A DNA stretch of 64,000 bases, taken from positions 1 to 64,000 of the forward strand of contig NZ_LMVK01000050.1 of NCBI RefSeq assembly GCF_001541315.1. Reading direction: 5' to 3'. The first letter of the stretch is position 1. Each line of letters begins with the position of its first letter. Under the pieces are notes generated by a model that was not told the DNA's origin, searched no databases, and worked only from the letters and a program-made list of their open reading frames with translations. Positions 8,280-17,332 of this stretch are shown here, piece by piece. This DNA is from Agrobacterium tumefaciens str. B6 (GTDB lineage: Bacteria > Pseudomonadota > Alphaproteobacteria > Rhizobiales > Rhizobiaceae). Made by a program: the position numbers and the translations under genes.

Positions 8280-8304
8280 CGCGCCTCGGGAGGAGGCGCG
8301 TTTT
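8280..8304 (+). terminator. Hairpin plus T tract just before the esterase gene
   Basis: CGCGCCTC (8280-8287) pairs perfectly with GAGGCGCG (8293-8300) around a GGGAG loop, followed by TTTT. It ends 2 bases before the GGGAGG ribosome site of the next gene. In that position it can act as a terminator of an upstream short RNA, as an attenuator, or by partly masking translation signals. Confidence 0.55.
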
Positions 8305-8318
8305 GGGAGGACCAGACC

Positions 8319-9056
8319 ATGAAGCATCTGAAACTTTGCCTGATCGCTGTCGCCGCAATCGCTGCCTCGACTTTTGCCCAGGCCGAACAGAAGGCGATGA
8401 AATCCGATGTCACCATCGCCTCTGATATCAACTATCTGCTCTACACGCCCAAGGACTACGCCAGTTCGGATAAGACCTATCCTCTTGTCGTCTGGCTGCA
8501 TGGCGGCGATCAGGGCGGCGGCGACATCGAAAAGCTGCGCCGCAGCGGCCTGCCGAAACTGATTGAAGAAGGCCGCGATTTTCCTTTTCTGGTGTTCTCG
8601 CCGCAAAATCCGAGTGAGGAATTGCTCTATCCGATCGAGCGCGTGGCGAGTGTTCTTCAGGCGGTGGTGGCCGATCATCGGGTGGATCGCGAGCGCATCT
8701 ATCTGATTGGTTATAGCCGGGGAGGGTTCGGTGCATGGTCGATGGCCGCGCAGTTTCCTGAAACTTTTGCCGCGGTTGTTCCGATCGCCGGCGGCGGTAT
8801 CCGGCATTACCTCAATCGAACGAATGAAAGGGTAGCTTTCTGGGCCTTTCATGGCGCAAATGACGCTGTGATTCCGCTGTCCGACACGGTGGTCCTCGTG
8901 CAACGCCTTCAGGAACTGAAACGAAATGTACGGCTCACCGTGTTCGAAGATACGGACCATGAAGCGGTCGAAGGGAAAGTGCTGAAGGACGAGGCGATGT
9001 GGACATGGCTGCTTGAACAGAAGCTCACCGGTGAGAAAGCACCTGCGGGTCCGTGA
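8319..9056 (+). CDS. Secreted alpha/beta-hydrolase (PHB-depolymerase/esterase-like)
   Basis: ATG 8319 follows GGGAGG (8305-8310). The 245-residue product starts with a signal peptide (LCLIAVAAIAASTFAQA). The mature part is a compact alpha/beta hydrolase: LVVWLHGGDQGG oxyanion region, nucleophile elbow GYSRGG, acid in HGANDAVIP and histidine in EDTDHEAV. This resembles the family of secreted phospholipase/carboxylesterase or poly(hydroxyalkanoate)-depolymerase-like enzymes annotated as prolyl oligopeptidase-fold esterases. It likely acts in the periplasm on a small ester; the substrate is unknown. It stands alone between the hairpin and the lacI-type operators. Confidence 0.75.
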   Translation: MKHLKLCLIAVAAIAASTFAQAEQKAMKSDVTIASDINYLLYTPKDYASSDKTYPLVVWLHGGDQGGGDIEKLRRSGLPKLIEEGRDFPFLVFSPQNPSEELLYPIERVASVLQAVVADHRVDRERIYLIGYSRGGFGAWSMAAQFPETFAAVVPIAGGGIRHYLNRTNERVAFWAFHGANDAVIPLSDTVVLVQRLQELKRNVRLTVFEDTDHEAVEGKVLKDEAMWTWLLEQKLTGEKAPAGP

Positions 9057-9195
9057 ATCCGGTCTGATTGCTATTTTACGGCTGTTATAGCCGCTTCCAC
9101 CAGTACTGCCGCCGCGGGGCGTGCTTTTTGTCACAACCCCGTGGCCTCCCTCAGCAAGTGCATCTTTATCGCTTGACTCAGTGCCCACAAATCGT

Positions 9196-9228
9196 GCTAA
9201 TGCGCATTAGCAGCTAATACGTATTAGC
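9196..9228 (+). promoter_or_regulatory. Two tandem perfect 16-bp palindromic operators
   Basis: GCTAATGCGCATTAGC (9196-9211) and GCTAATACGTATTAGC (9213-9228) are both perfect palindromes with centres 17 bp apart. They share GCTAAT/ATTAGC arms and a central CpG-type core. Paired sites like this upstream of a LacI-family gene are typical operators for that regulator, here expected to autoregulate the operon that follows. Confidence 0.85.
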
Positions 9229-9256
9229 AGCGATCGGATGTCGGGGAGGGCATCGC

Positions 9257-10327
9257 GTGACCAATCATAAACGCCTCACGCAAAACGACATCGCCAAGCT
9301 CGCTGGGGTCAGTCAGGCAACGGTATCGCTTGTTCTGAATGGCGCACCGGCCGCGATTGCGCGCATCCCGGCTGAAACCCGCGAACGGGTACAGGCGGTC
9401 ATTCGCCAGACAGGTTATGTCGCCGACCCGATCGCGCGGCGAATGGCCAAGGGGCTGAACCGCATCCTCGGTGTTTTCACCTACGAGCCGGCTTTCCCGA
9501 GCGCGCAGGCCGACTTCTTCACGCCGTTCCTGCTGGGTATCGAGGAAGAGGCGCAGCAGCAGGCCTATGATCTTCTGCTGCTGACCAGCGCCGGCGTCGG
9601 CAATAACCGCAAGATGTTTTCGGAAGGCAACAGGCTCAGGATCGCCGATGGCTGTCTGGTTCTCGGTCGCGAATTCGACCGTAAGGAACTCGCCCGGCTG
9701 GTCTCGGAAGACTATCCTTTCGTGGCCATTGGCCGACGTGAAGACGCTGGCGGGCCGGTTCCTTATGTGGGCGGCGACTATGCCGCGGGAACACGGCAGC
9801 TCGTCGAGGACGCCAGAGCGCTGGGGCACTCGAAGCTCGCTTATATCGGCCCCGATGGCCCGGCGGAATCGATCGCTGACCGCTGGCGTGGTTTCAGTGC
9901 GGCGCTCGGTGATGCAGCCACGCTTGCCCTTCATATCAAGGCCGTCAACCGGCCGGCCGACAAGATCCTTGATGCCATCCTTGAAAGCGGGGCGACGGCA
10001 GCCTTCTTCATAGAGCTGGCCGATGCCGTGCGTGTCGAAGCGCTGGCGCGGGCGCGCGGGCTTGCCGTGCCCGAGGCTTTTTCGATGATCGTGCTTGGCA
10101 GCCATATCAGAGCCGCCCGCAGCCCGGTGCGCTTCACCTCCTATGAAATTCCCCGCGAGGAAATGGGCCGGCAGGCGACTGCCATGCTGGTCAACCGCAT
10201 CGAGACCGGCAGTCCGGGTAGCCAGATCCTTCTCAAATGTGAACCCGTCAGAGGGGAAACATTGGGCCCGGCCCCGGCAGCCTCCGCAAACAAGTCCCCA
10301 GTCAACAAAACGGATGTGACGACGTGA
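9257..10327 (+). CDS. LacI-family transcriptional regulator
   Basis: GTG start at 9257, preceded by GGGGAGGG (9243-9250). 356 residues. The N-terminal LacI helix-turn-helix is clear (LTQNDIAKLAGVSQATVSLV, then the hinge region to about residue 60), followed by a periplasmic-binding-protein-like effector domain (LGVFTYEP, then DFFTPFLLGIEEEA). It should bind the twin palindromes at 9196-9228 and respond to a sugar or derivative handled by the downstream genes. The stop overlaps the next start (GTGA at 10324-10327), so it is the first gene of the operon rather than a separate unit. Confidence 0.9.
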   Translation: MTNHKRLTQNDIAKLAGVSQATVSLVLNGAPAAIARIPAETRERVQAVIRQTGYVADPIARRMAKGLNRILGVFTYEPAFPSAQADFFTPFLLGIEEEAQQQAYDLLLLTSAGVGNNRKMFSEGNRLRIADGCLVLGREFDRKELARLVSEDYPFVAIGRREDAGGPVPYVGGDYAAGTRQLVEDARALGHSKLAYIGPDGPAESIADRWRGFSAALGDAATLALHIKAVNRPADKILDAILESGATAAFFIELADAVRVEALARARGLAVPEAFSMIVLGSHIRAARSPVRFTSYEIPREEMGRQATAMLVNRIETGSPGSQILLKCEPVRGETLGPAPAASANKSPVNKTDVTT

Positions 10328-11934
10328 AAGACATGCAAGCAGATATTCTCGTGGTCGGTGGCGGCCTTGGCGGCGTGGCGGCGGCACTGGCTGCCGCACG
10401 GGCCGGAAAGCGCGTTATCATGACCGAGGAATATGACTGGATCGGCGGGCAATTGACCAGTCAGGCCGTTCCGTCGGACGAGCATACATGGGTCGAGCAA
10501 TTCGGCATCACCCGCTCTTACCGGGCGTTGCGCAACGGTGTGCGGCAATATTATCGTGACCATTATCCGCTGACGGAAGGCGCACGGGCCTGGGGCGATC
10601 TCAATCCGGGTGGCGGATGGGTGAGCCGCATCTGCGCCGAGCCGCGTGTCAGCCTCGCGGTCATGGAAAGCATGCTGATGCCCTATATCGGCGCCGGCCG
10701 CCTGACGGTGCTCAAGCCCTGGCGTCCGGTCGCGGCCGATGTCGAGGGCGACAGGGTTCGCTCAGTAACCGTCCGCCATCGCGACAGCGGCGCTGAAATC
10801 GTCATTTCCGCCGATTACATCCTCGATGCCACCGAACTCGGCGATCTCTTGCCGATGACGGGCACGGAATATGCCAAGGGTTTCGAGGCGCAGTCGGACA
10901 CGGGTGAACCCAGCGCGCCGGCTGAAGTCCAGCCGGACAATGTGCAGGCCGTATCGATCTGCTTTGCCATCGACCATGTCGACGGTGACCAGACGATCGA
11001 CAAGCCAGACAATTACGATTACTGGCGCTCTTACCAGCCGCACTTCTGGGGCGGGCCGCTCCTCGGCTTCACCGCGCCGCATCCGCGCACGCTTGATCAT
11101 ACCACCCGATCCTTCACGCCAAATCCCGATGACGATCCGCTGCTGGTCGATGCCGACCAGCGCAAGGGCGGCGGCGATGAAAACCTCTGGATTTTCCGCC
11201 GTATCGCGGCGCGGAAGAACTTTACGCCCGGTTTCTACAAGTCCGACATCTGCCTCGTGAACTGGCCGATGATCGACTATATGGACGGCACGATTATCGA
11301 CGTGTCGGAAGAAGAAAAGACGCGGCATCTGAAGGCGGCGGCGGACCTTTCCTATTCGGTCTTCTACTGGCTGCAGACGGAAGCGCCGCGTCTTGATGGC
11401 GGGCAGGGTTTCCGCGGGCTGCGGCTGCGGGGCGATATCACCGGCACCGAACATGGGCTCGCCATGGCGCCCTATATTCGTGAAAGCCGCCGCATCAAGC
11501 CGGTCACGCGCATCGTCGAGCAGGACCTTTCCTACACGGTTCGCGGTGACAGGGGGGCTTTCCGGTATCGCGACAGCATCGGCATCGGCATGTATCGCAT
11601 CGATCTGCATCCATCGACCGGCGGCGACAATTACATCGACGTGCCTTCCTGCCCCTTCGAGATTCCGCTCGGCGCGCTGATCCCGCAGCGCGTGAAGAAC
11701 CTCATTCCAGCCGGCAAGAATATCGGCACGACGCATATCACCAACGGTTGCTACCGGCTGCATCCGGTCGAATGGAATATCGGCGAAGTGGCTGGAATGC
11801 TTGCGGCCCACTGCCTGGAAAAAGGTCTCACACCGCATCAGGTGCAGGAAGACGATGACCATCTTCATGCCTTCCAGACGGCGCTGATCCGCGAAGGCAT
11901 CGAAATACGCTGGCCGGACATAGCGGCCTATTAG
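10324..11934 (+). CDS. FAD-dependent oxidoreductase (FAD_oxidored type)
   Basis: 536 residues. An N-terminal dinucleotide-binding motif is seen: DILVVGGGLGGVAAALAAAR, then a glutamate-containing strand and GGQLTSQAVPSDEH. The late region has PFEIPLGALIPQRVKNLIPAGKNIG and HPVEWNIGEVAG, as in the FAD_oxidored family that includes proteins loosely called xanthan-lyase-like. It starts at GTG 10324 overlapping lacI (ATG 10333 is an alternative). Being translated between a regulator and a sugar transporter suggests it oxidises the imported compound in the cytoplasm; the reaction is not known. Confidence 0.8.
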   Translation: MKDMQADILVVGGGLGGVAAALAAARAGKRVIMTEEYDWIGGQLTSQAVPSDEHTWVEQFGITRSYRALRNGVRQYYRDHYPLTEGARAWGDLNPGGGWVSRICAEPRVSLAVMESMLMPYIGAGRLTVLKPWRPVAADVEGDRVRSVTVRHRDSGAEIVISADYILDATELGDLLPMTGTEYAKGFEAQSDTGEPSAPAEVQPDNVQAVSICFAIDHVDGDQTIDKPDNYDYWRSYQPHFWGGPLLGFTAPHPRTLDHTTRSFTPNPDDDPLLVDADQRKGGGDENLWIFRRIAARKNFTPGFYKSDICLVNWPMIDYMDGTIIDVSEEEKTRHLKAAADLSYSVFYWLQTEAPRLDGGQGFRGLRLRGDITGTEHGLAMAPYIRESRRIKPVTRIVEQDLSYTVRGDRGAFRYRDSIGIGMYRIDLHPSTGGDNYIDVPSCPFEIPLGALIPQRVKNLIPAGKNIGTTHITNGCYRLHPVEWNIGEVAGMLAAHCLEKGLTPHQVQEDDDHLHAFQTALIREGIEIRWPDIAAY

Positions 11935-11983
11935 GACGGCGGACTGCCGTTCGATCGAACCCATCTTTGGAGGAGGACTGGGA

Positions 11984-13255
11984 ATGAACAATCATTGGAA
12001 AATGCAATCCACTGCCTGCGCGCTGGCTTTCATCGGCTCGTTTGCGCTCGCAGGGGCAGCCGCGGCGCAGGATGCGATCAAGCTGCGCATGACAATCTGG
12101 AGCGCCAACGAGGCGCATCTGAAGCTGTTCAACGACATCGCGGCGGGCTTCAAGAAGGATCATCCAAACGTCAGCGTGACCTATGAGTCCCTGCCTTTCG
12201 ACACCTATACGACTGCGCTCACGACCCAGATTGCGGGCGGCAATGCGCCTGACATGGCCTGGATTTTCGAGACCTCGGCCTATGATTTCGTCAAATCCGG
12301 TGCGCTCTACCCGCTCACCGATACGCTGAAGGCCGCGCCGGGCTATAATCTCGAGGAAGTCAGCGCCGGCGCCACGGAACGCTGGTCGCAGGATGGCAAG
12401 CTCTTCGCCTATCCGTTCTCGACCTCACCCTTTGCCGTCTTCGTCAATAATGATCTCATCAAGGCCGCAGGCGCCAAGACGCCGGCGGACATGATCGCTG
12501 CCGGCGAATGGACATGGGAGAACGCCATCGCCACGGCCTCTGCCGTCGCAAAAGCCGGCAAGGGCGGGCTTGTCGTCCGTGATTTCAATTACCAGAGCTG
12601 GCAATATCTCACCTCGGTGTGGAACGGCTGGGGTGCTTCCCCCTGGAGTGCTGACGGTGCAACCTGCACCATGGCGGAAAAGCCGATGGCGGATGCCGTC
12701 TCGTTCATCCACGACGCCATCTTCAGCAAAAAGGCCATGCCCGGTCCGGGCGAGACGGTCGATTTCTTTGCCGGTAATGCGGCCATGACCATAACCCAGA
12801 TCAGCCGTGCCTCGCTTCTGCCGAAGGACAAGCCTTTCGGCTGGGACCTCGTGCCTCTGCCCAAGGGGCCGGCTGGCGAATATGCCTTGATCGGCCAGGC
12901 GGGCATCGGCGTCATGCAGTCCGGCAAGAATGCCGAGACTGCAGCCGAGTTCGTCGCCTACATGACCAATCCGGAAAATTCCGCCAAGCTCAGCCAGTTC
13001 TTTCCCTCGGCGCGCAAGTCGCTGCTGAATGCGGAGGTGTTGAAAAAGACCAATCCGCTGCTCAGCCAGGAGCAGATCGAAAAGGTCGTCATATCAGGCA
13101 TCGCCACCGGCAAGGTCATGCCCGGCCATACCGGTTTTGCCCAGATCCAGCAGATCGTGCGCTCGAACCTCGACGCCGTCTGGCGGCCGGAGGCCGATGT
13201 CGCGGGCGCGCTTCAAAAAATCTGCGGCCAGATCGGGCCGCTTCTGAAGCGCTGA
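11984..13255 (+). CDS. ABC transporter sugar-binding protein (CUT1 type)
   Basis: Starts after GGAGGAGGACTGGG (11969-11982). 423 residues with a signal peptide cut after AGAAAAQ. It is a family 1 extracellular solute-binding protein: KLRMTIWSANEAH, GNAPDMAWIFE, NNDLIKAAGAKTPADM, GEWTWENAI and PENSAKLSQFFPSARKSL are in the expected order. It captures a carbohydrate in the periplasm for the two permeases that follow 10 bases later. The ligand cannot be read from sequence; the adjacent oxidoreductase suggests an unusual sugar, inositol or glycoside. Confidence 0.9.
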   Translation: MNNHWKMQSTACALAFIGSFALAGAAAAQDAIKLRMTIWSANEAHLKLFNDIAAGFKKDHPNVSVTYESLPFDTYTTALTTQIAGGNAPDMAWIFETSAYDFVKSGALYPLTDTLKAAPGYNLEEVSAGATERWSQDGKLFAYPFSTSPFAVFVNNDLIKAAGAKTPADMIAAGEWTWENAIATASAVAKAGKGGLVVRDFNYQSWQYLTSVWNGWGASPWSADGATCTMAEKPMADAVSFIHDAIFSKKAMPGPGETVDFFAGNAAMTITQISRASLLPKDKPFGWDLVPLPKGPAGEYALIGQAGIGVMQSGKNAETAAEFVAYMTNPENSAKLSQFFPSARKSLLNAEVLKKTNPLLSQEQIEKVVISGIATGKVMPGHTGFAQIQQIVRSNLDAVWRPEADVAGALQKICGQIGPLLKR

Positions 13256-13265
13256 GGAGAAAGCC

Positions 13266-14198
13266 ATGGCTGTCGCGCAGGAAGTTACCCGTCGTCCAGG
13301 TCGCCCGGTATCGGCGTTCTGGACCATCGCGCGGCGCGACAGCCTCGCTGGCTTTCTGTTCATCGCCCCGCAACTGATCGGGATCGTCATCTTCGTGCTG
13401 ATCCCGCTCGGGTTGGTGTTCTGGTATTCGCTGCATGAGTGGAATGTGCTCGCCAATACCTTCACTTATACCGGTACGCAGAACTACCGGATGTTGATGG
13501 AAGACGGCAATCTTCGTGAGGTGCTGGGCGCGACCGCGATCTTCTCGGCCGGGCTTGTCGTGTTCAACCTGTCGCTGGCGCTGCTGCTCGCCGTGCTGCT
13601 CAACCAGAAACTTGCCGGTATTGCGATCTTCAGAACCCTGTTCTTCTCGCCGGTGGTCGTTTCGCTGGTCGCCTGGACGATTGTCTGGGGCTTCCTGTTG
13701 CAGAAGAACGGCGGCATCAACGGCATGTTGCTGATGATCGGCATCGAGGGGCCCAACTGGCTGCGCGAGGAGACGACAGCGATGATTTCTGTCATCGTCG
13801 TGCAGGTCTTCAAGAATGTCGGGCTCAACATGATCCTGTTTTTGGCGGCGCTCCAGGGCGTGCCGAAGGAACTCTACGAGGCGGCCCGCATCGACGGTGC
13901 GCCCGCCTTCAAGCAGTTCCGTCGCATTACCCTGCCGCTGATCAGCCCGACTATCCTGTTGACCTCGATCATCACCATCGTCGGCTCGCTGCAGGTTTTT
14001 GCGCAGATTGCGGTTCTCACCCAGGGCGGGCCGGGTCTCTCGACCACGGTGCTGGTTTATTACCTCTATCAGCAGGCCTTCCAGTTCCATTTCTTCGGTT
14101 ATGGCTCGACGCTTTCCATCCTGCTGTTCCTGATCGTCGCAGTATTGACCTTCGCCCAGTGGCAGATGCGCAAGAGGATCGTCTTTTATGAAAGCTGA
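13266..14198 (+). CDS. ABC transporter permease (MalF-like, CUT1)
   Basis: 310 residues, six membrane segments, with the cytoplasmic coupling EAA loop visible as ELYEAARIDGAPAFKQFRRITLPLI (about residues 200-224). First permease of the sugar importer. It ends 11 bases inside the next gene, indicating tight coupling of the two membrane subunits. Confidence 0.92.
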   Translation: MAVAQEVTRRPGRPVSAFWTIARRDSLAGFLFIAPQLIGIVIFVLIPLGLVFWYSLHEWNVLANTFTYTGTQNYRMLMEDGNLREVLGATAIFSAGLVVFNLSLALLLAVLLNQKLAGIAIFRTLFFSPVVVSLVAWTIVWGFLLQKNGGINGMLLMIGIEGPNWLREETTAMISVIVVQVFKNVGLNMILFLAALQGVPKELYEAARIDGAPAFKQFRRITLPLISPTILLTSIITIVGSLQVFAQIAVLTQGGPGLSTTVLVYYLYQQAFQFHFFGYGSTLSILLFLIVAVLTFAQWQMRKRIVFYES

Positions 14199-15030
14199 CC
14201 TTCCCCCCCGCATGCAGGTGACGCTTTACGGGCTGTTGTGTGTGCTGTTGATCCCGTTCGTTTTCCCGACCTGGTGGATGGTGACATCATCGATCAAGCC
14301 GATCAGCGACATCTTCGCCTTCCCGCCGCAGTTCTTTCCCCAAAACCAGGATTGGACGACCTACTCGAAGGTATTCGAGTTGCAGCCCTTCGTGCGGCAA
14401 TATTGGAACTCCGCCTATATTGCTGCTGTCGTGACGATTGGCACGATGATTGTCTCCTCCATGGCAGGATATGCCTTCGCACGTATCCGGTTTCCGGGTG
14501 CCAATCTGATCTTCATGATCGTGCTGCTTGGCCTCCTGATCCCCTCGGAAGTGACGATCGTGCCGCTGTTCCAGATGTTCCTCAAAGCCGGCATGGTCAA
14601 CACTCACTGGCCGCTGATCCTTGTCCCCATTTTCGGCGCGCCAAGTGTGTTCGCTACCTTCGTCATGCGGCAGTTTTTCGTGACGCTGCCGGGCGAGCTT
14701 GAGGAGGCGGCGCGTGTCGATGGTCTCGGGCGTTTCAAGATTTTCCGCAAGATCGCACTGCCGCTGGCAAAACCGGCGCTGGCGTCGGTCGCGATCTTCA
14801 CCTTCCTGCATTCCTGGAACCTGTTCCTCGAGCCGATCGTCTTTCTTTCCAGCGCCGAAATGTTCACGCTGCCGCAGGCGCTGACCCAATATACCGACGC
14901 CTATGGCGGGCCGATGTGGAACATCCAGCTTGCCGCAGCGACGCTCACCGCGCTGCCCGTGCTCATCGTCTTCGTGATTGCCCAGAAGCAGTTCGTCGAA
15001 GGCCTCGCCCATACCGGCCTCAAGGGCTGA
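14188..15030 (+). CDS. ABC transporter permease (MalG-like, CUT1)
   Basis: 280 residues with six predicted membrane segments; the EAA loop reads [27 protein letters not shown]. The N-terminal [21 protein letters not shown] is typical of MalG-type subunits. It pairs with the upstream permease, whose end it overlaps, and is followed 17 bases later by the ATPase gene. Confidence 0.92.
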   Translation: MKADLPPRMQVTLYGLLCVLLIPFVFPTWWMVTSSIKPISDIFAFPPQFFPQNQDWTTYSKVFELQPFVRQYWNSAYIAAVVTIGTMIVSSMAGYAFARIRFPGANLIFMIVLLGLLIPSEVTIVPLFQMFLKAGMVNTHWPLILVPIFGAPSVFATFVMRQFFVTLPGELEEAARVDGLGRFKIFRKIALPLAKPALASVAIFTFLHSWNLFLEPIVFLSSAEMFTLPQALTQYTDAYGGPMWNIQLAAATLTALPVLIVFVIAQKQFVEGLAHTGLKG

Positions 15031-15047
15031 AGAACCGGAATCGATCG

Positions 15048-16106
15048 ATGGCTAACGTTACCCTGTCCGACATCCGCAAAAGCTATGGCGCGGTGAAAAC
15101 CATTCACGGCGTCGATCTCGACATCAGGGATGGCGAGTTTGTCGTGCTTGTCGGTCCCTCCGGCTGCGGCAAGTCCACATTGCTGCGGATGATAGCCGGT
15201 CTTGAAACGATTACCGGCGGCGAACTCAGGATCGGCGAGCGGATCGTCAACGATCTCGACCCGAAGGACCGCGATATCGCCATGGTGTTCCAGTCCTATG
15301 CGCTTTATCCGCATATGACGGTCGCCAGCAATATGGGCTTTTCACTGGAGCATCGTGGTTCGAGCAAGCAGGAAATCGCTGAAAAAGTGAACTGGGCAGC
15401 GGATATTCTCGGCCTCACACAACTGCTCGACCGTTATCCTCGCCAGCTTTCCGGCGGCCAGCGCCAGCGTGTTGCGATGGGCCGCGCCATTGTTCGCAAC
15501 CCGCAGGTGTTCCTGTTCGACGAACCCCTTTCCAATCTCGATGCGAAACTGCGCGTCGTCATGCGCGGCGAGATCAAGGCGCTGCACCAGAAGCTCAAGA
15601 CCACCACGATCTATGTGACGCATGACCAGGTGGAGGCGATGACGATGGCGGACAGGGTCGTGGTCCTGAACGGCGGCAGGGTCGAGCAGGTCGGCACGCC
15701 GCTCGAACTTTACGACCGCCCGGCAAATCAGTTCGTCGCCGGCTTCATCGGATCACCATCGATGAATTTTCTGTCCGGGACGATATCGGCAGGCGGTTTT
15801 GAAACCGGGGGTGTGGTCTTGCCCCTGCCGGCTGCTGCAGCCGGTCTGGCGGGAAGAGGGGCCGTCTATGGCATCCGCCCGGAGCACTTCTCACTCGATG
15901 CGTCCGGTGTACCGGCGGAGATAATGCTCGTCGAACCGCTGGGATCGGAAACGCAGGTCACCATGAAACTCGGCGGTTCAAGGGTGCTCGGCGTCTTTCG
16001 GGAACGCATAGGGCAGGCAGTCGGCGACGAGATAAGGGTCTCGCCGGCGCTTGACGGCATCCATCTGTTTTCGGATGAAAACCGCAACCGGTTGAGCCTG
16101 GATTGA
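15048..16106 (+). CDS. ABC transporter ATPase (MalK/UgpC type)
   Basis: I take ATG 15048 ([14 protein letters not shown]) because longer frames run through the previous gene. 352 residues. Walker [11 protein letters not shown]-loop [11 protein letters not shown], signature [14 protein letters not shown], Walker [13 protein letters not shown] and switch H (YVTHDQ) are all intact, followed by the C-terminal OB-fold regulatory domain (GIRPEHF). It powers the preceding permeases and completes the LacI operon. Confidence 0.93.
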   Translation: MANVTLSDIRKSYGAVKTIHGVDLDIRDGEFVVLVGPSGCGKSTLLRMIAGLETITGGELRIGERIVNDLDPKDRDIAMVFQSYALYPHMTVASNMGFSLEHRGSSKQEIAEKVNWAADILGLTQLLDRYPRQLSGGQRQRVAMGRAIVRNPQVFLFDEPLSNLDAKLRVVMRGEIKALHQKLKTTTIYVTHDQVEAMTMADRVVVLNGGRVEQVGTPLELYDRPANQFVAGFIGSPSMNFLSGTISAGGFETGGVVLPLPAAAAGLAGRGAVYGIRPEHFSLDASGVPAEIMLVEPLGSETQVTMKLGGSRVLGVFRERIGQAVGDEIRVSPALDGIHLFSDENRNRLSLD

Positions 16107-16265
16107 CCTGCTTGCTCCGGATAATATGGAGCATTCCGAAAAAAATCGGTAATGTCGACCTAGCGAAAATTTCGGCGTAGCTTGACCAATGGAGTGGGTT
16201 TAAGATCAACCTTCCGATGCCCTTTATTGTAGTTTTTTGGCCAAGCCGTTTCTGGATCGAGTTAC

Positions 16266-17072
16266 GTGATAAAGCAGATTATTTGTATAAATTGGGGTAC
16301 GAAATATGGTGCGCCTTATATCAACCGGCTTTACGCCATGGTGGCGAGAAACATAACGCCGCCGTTTACATTCACCTGTTTTACAGACAACCGCGAAGGC
16401 ATCCGCTCCGAGGTCCTGTGTGAAGATCTTCCTGTTATCGACTACGAGATTCCAGAAACAAGGCGCGGGATATGGCCCAAGTCACGCCTTTGGGGGCCAA
16501 AGCTGGGATCGCTGTCGGGGGTAGTGCTCTTTTTGGATCTGGATCTGGTTGTAACGGGTTCACTGGACGGGTTCTTTACATTCGGTAATCCCGACGACGT
16601 GATCCTGGCCCGAAATGCGGCAAAGCCGTTCGAGCGTCTGGGGCAGACATCCGTTTATCGTTTTCCGATTGGTAAGCTCGTTCCCATCCAGACCAAGTTT
16701 GCCGCCGATCCCATGGGCGTAGCCGAGAAATATGGATATGAACAACGATTTGTCACGCGTGAAGCACCGGGCGGAATCAAGTTTTTTCCAGGAAAATGGA
16801 TCCGTCATTTCCGTTTTCAGTGTTTGCTACCCTTCCCACTAAACCTCTTTTTTCCCGCTATACTCCCGGCAGACGCGAGGATTATTATTTTTCCCGGAGA
16901 AATCCTGCCTGAGGATGCCATCCGCGGCGGATGGTCGGGTCGCCAAGGCATTACACTCCGACAGCATCTGAAAGCATTTTTCGATCAGGGCTTGCGTCGA
17001 AAGCGCCCCTTTCAGTTTCTGCGTCATTTCATGCGCCCTGTAGAATGGGTTGAGGAGCATTGGCGCGAGTAA
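16266..17072 (+). CDS. Putative glycosyltransferase (DxD type)
   Basis: GTG start at 16266; 268 residues. The N-terminus IICINWGTKYGAPYINRLY and the motif VVLFLDLDLVVTGSLDGF (about residues 80-97) are as in GT-A-fold transferases where the DLD acidic cluster holds the metal and nucleotide sugar. The C-terminal region (LPADARIIIFPGEILPEDA) is conserved-looking in this group. No secretion signal. It is isolated, AT-richer than its neighbours and without a polysaccharide cluster, so it may be a transferred single gene. The acceptor is unknown. Confidence 0.65.
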   Translation: MIKQIICINWGTKYGAPYINRLYAMVARNITPPFTFTCFTDNREGIRSEVLCEDLPVIDYEIPETRRGIWPKSRLWGPKLGSLSGVVLFLDLDLVVTGSLDGFFTFGNPDDVILARNAAKPFERLGQTSVYRFPIGKLVPIQTKFAADPMGVAEKYGYEQRFVTREAPGGIKFFPGKWIRHFRFQCLLPFPLNLFFPAILPADARIIIFPGEILPEDAIRGGWSGRQGITLRQHLKAFFDQGLRRKRPFQFLRHFMRPVEWVEEHWRE

Positions 17073-17143
17073 AGAGGTTTCGGTCGATCACCGCAGGCGC
17101 TGAAGCTTATGCCCTGATGAATGCATTTGACTTGGGCGCCAGC

Positions 17144-17159
17144 TTACACTGCAGTGTAA
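17144..17159. promoter_or_regulatory. Perfect 16-bp palindrome TTACACTGCAGTGTAA
   Basis: TTACACTG and its exact reverse complement CAGTGTAA abut at 17151/17152. This is the form of many TetR-family operators (TTACA...TGTAA). It lies in a 260-base gap between the 3' ends of the glycosyltransferase and the peptide-type ATPase, with no gene starting next to it. Confidence 0.5.
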
Positions 17160-17332
17160 TACGCATTCGGTGGTATACGGGGTTCTCGCAACTTGAGGGT
17201 TCGCATCGTTAAGCCTCGTGCAACTATGTCGTTCTCAGGGCAAGCTTGAATTGGAGACGGGCCTGTTCAGGATGTTTGGCTGTGGATGATTTGCTCTCGT
17301 TGAGGTCATTTTGCCTCCGCTCGACAGGGATT

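Noticed and set aside
8214-9188. 324-codon minus-strand frame across the esterase
   Set aside because: No motifs; the plus-strand esterase has a signal peptide, catalytic triad and ribosome site.
10762-11991. 409-codon minus-strand open frame opposite the FAD oxidoreductase
   Set aside because: A mirror frame of a high-GC gene; rich in Arg/Asp/His with no domain motifs, while the plus strand has a clear FAD fold.
13116-14213. 365-codon minus-strand frame opposite the sugar permease
   Set aside because: Highly charged Asp/Arg/Gln/His composition is the usual reverse complement of membrane-protein codons.
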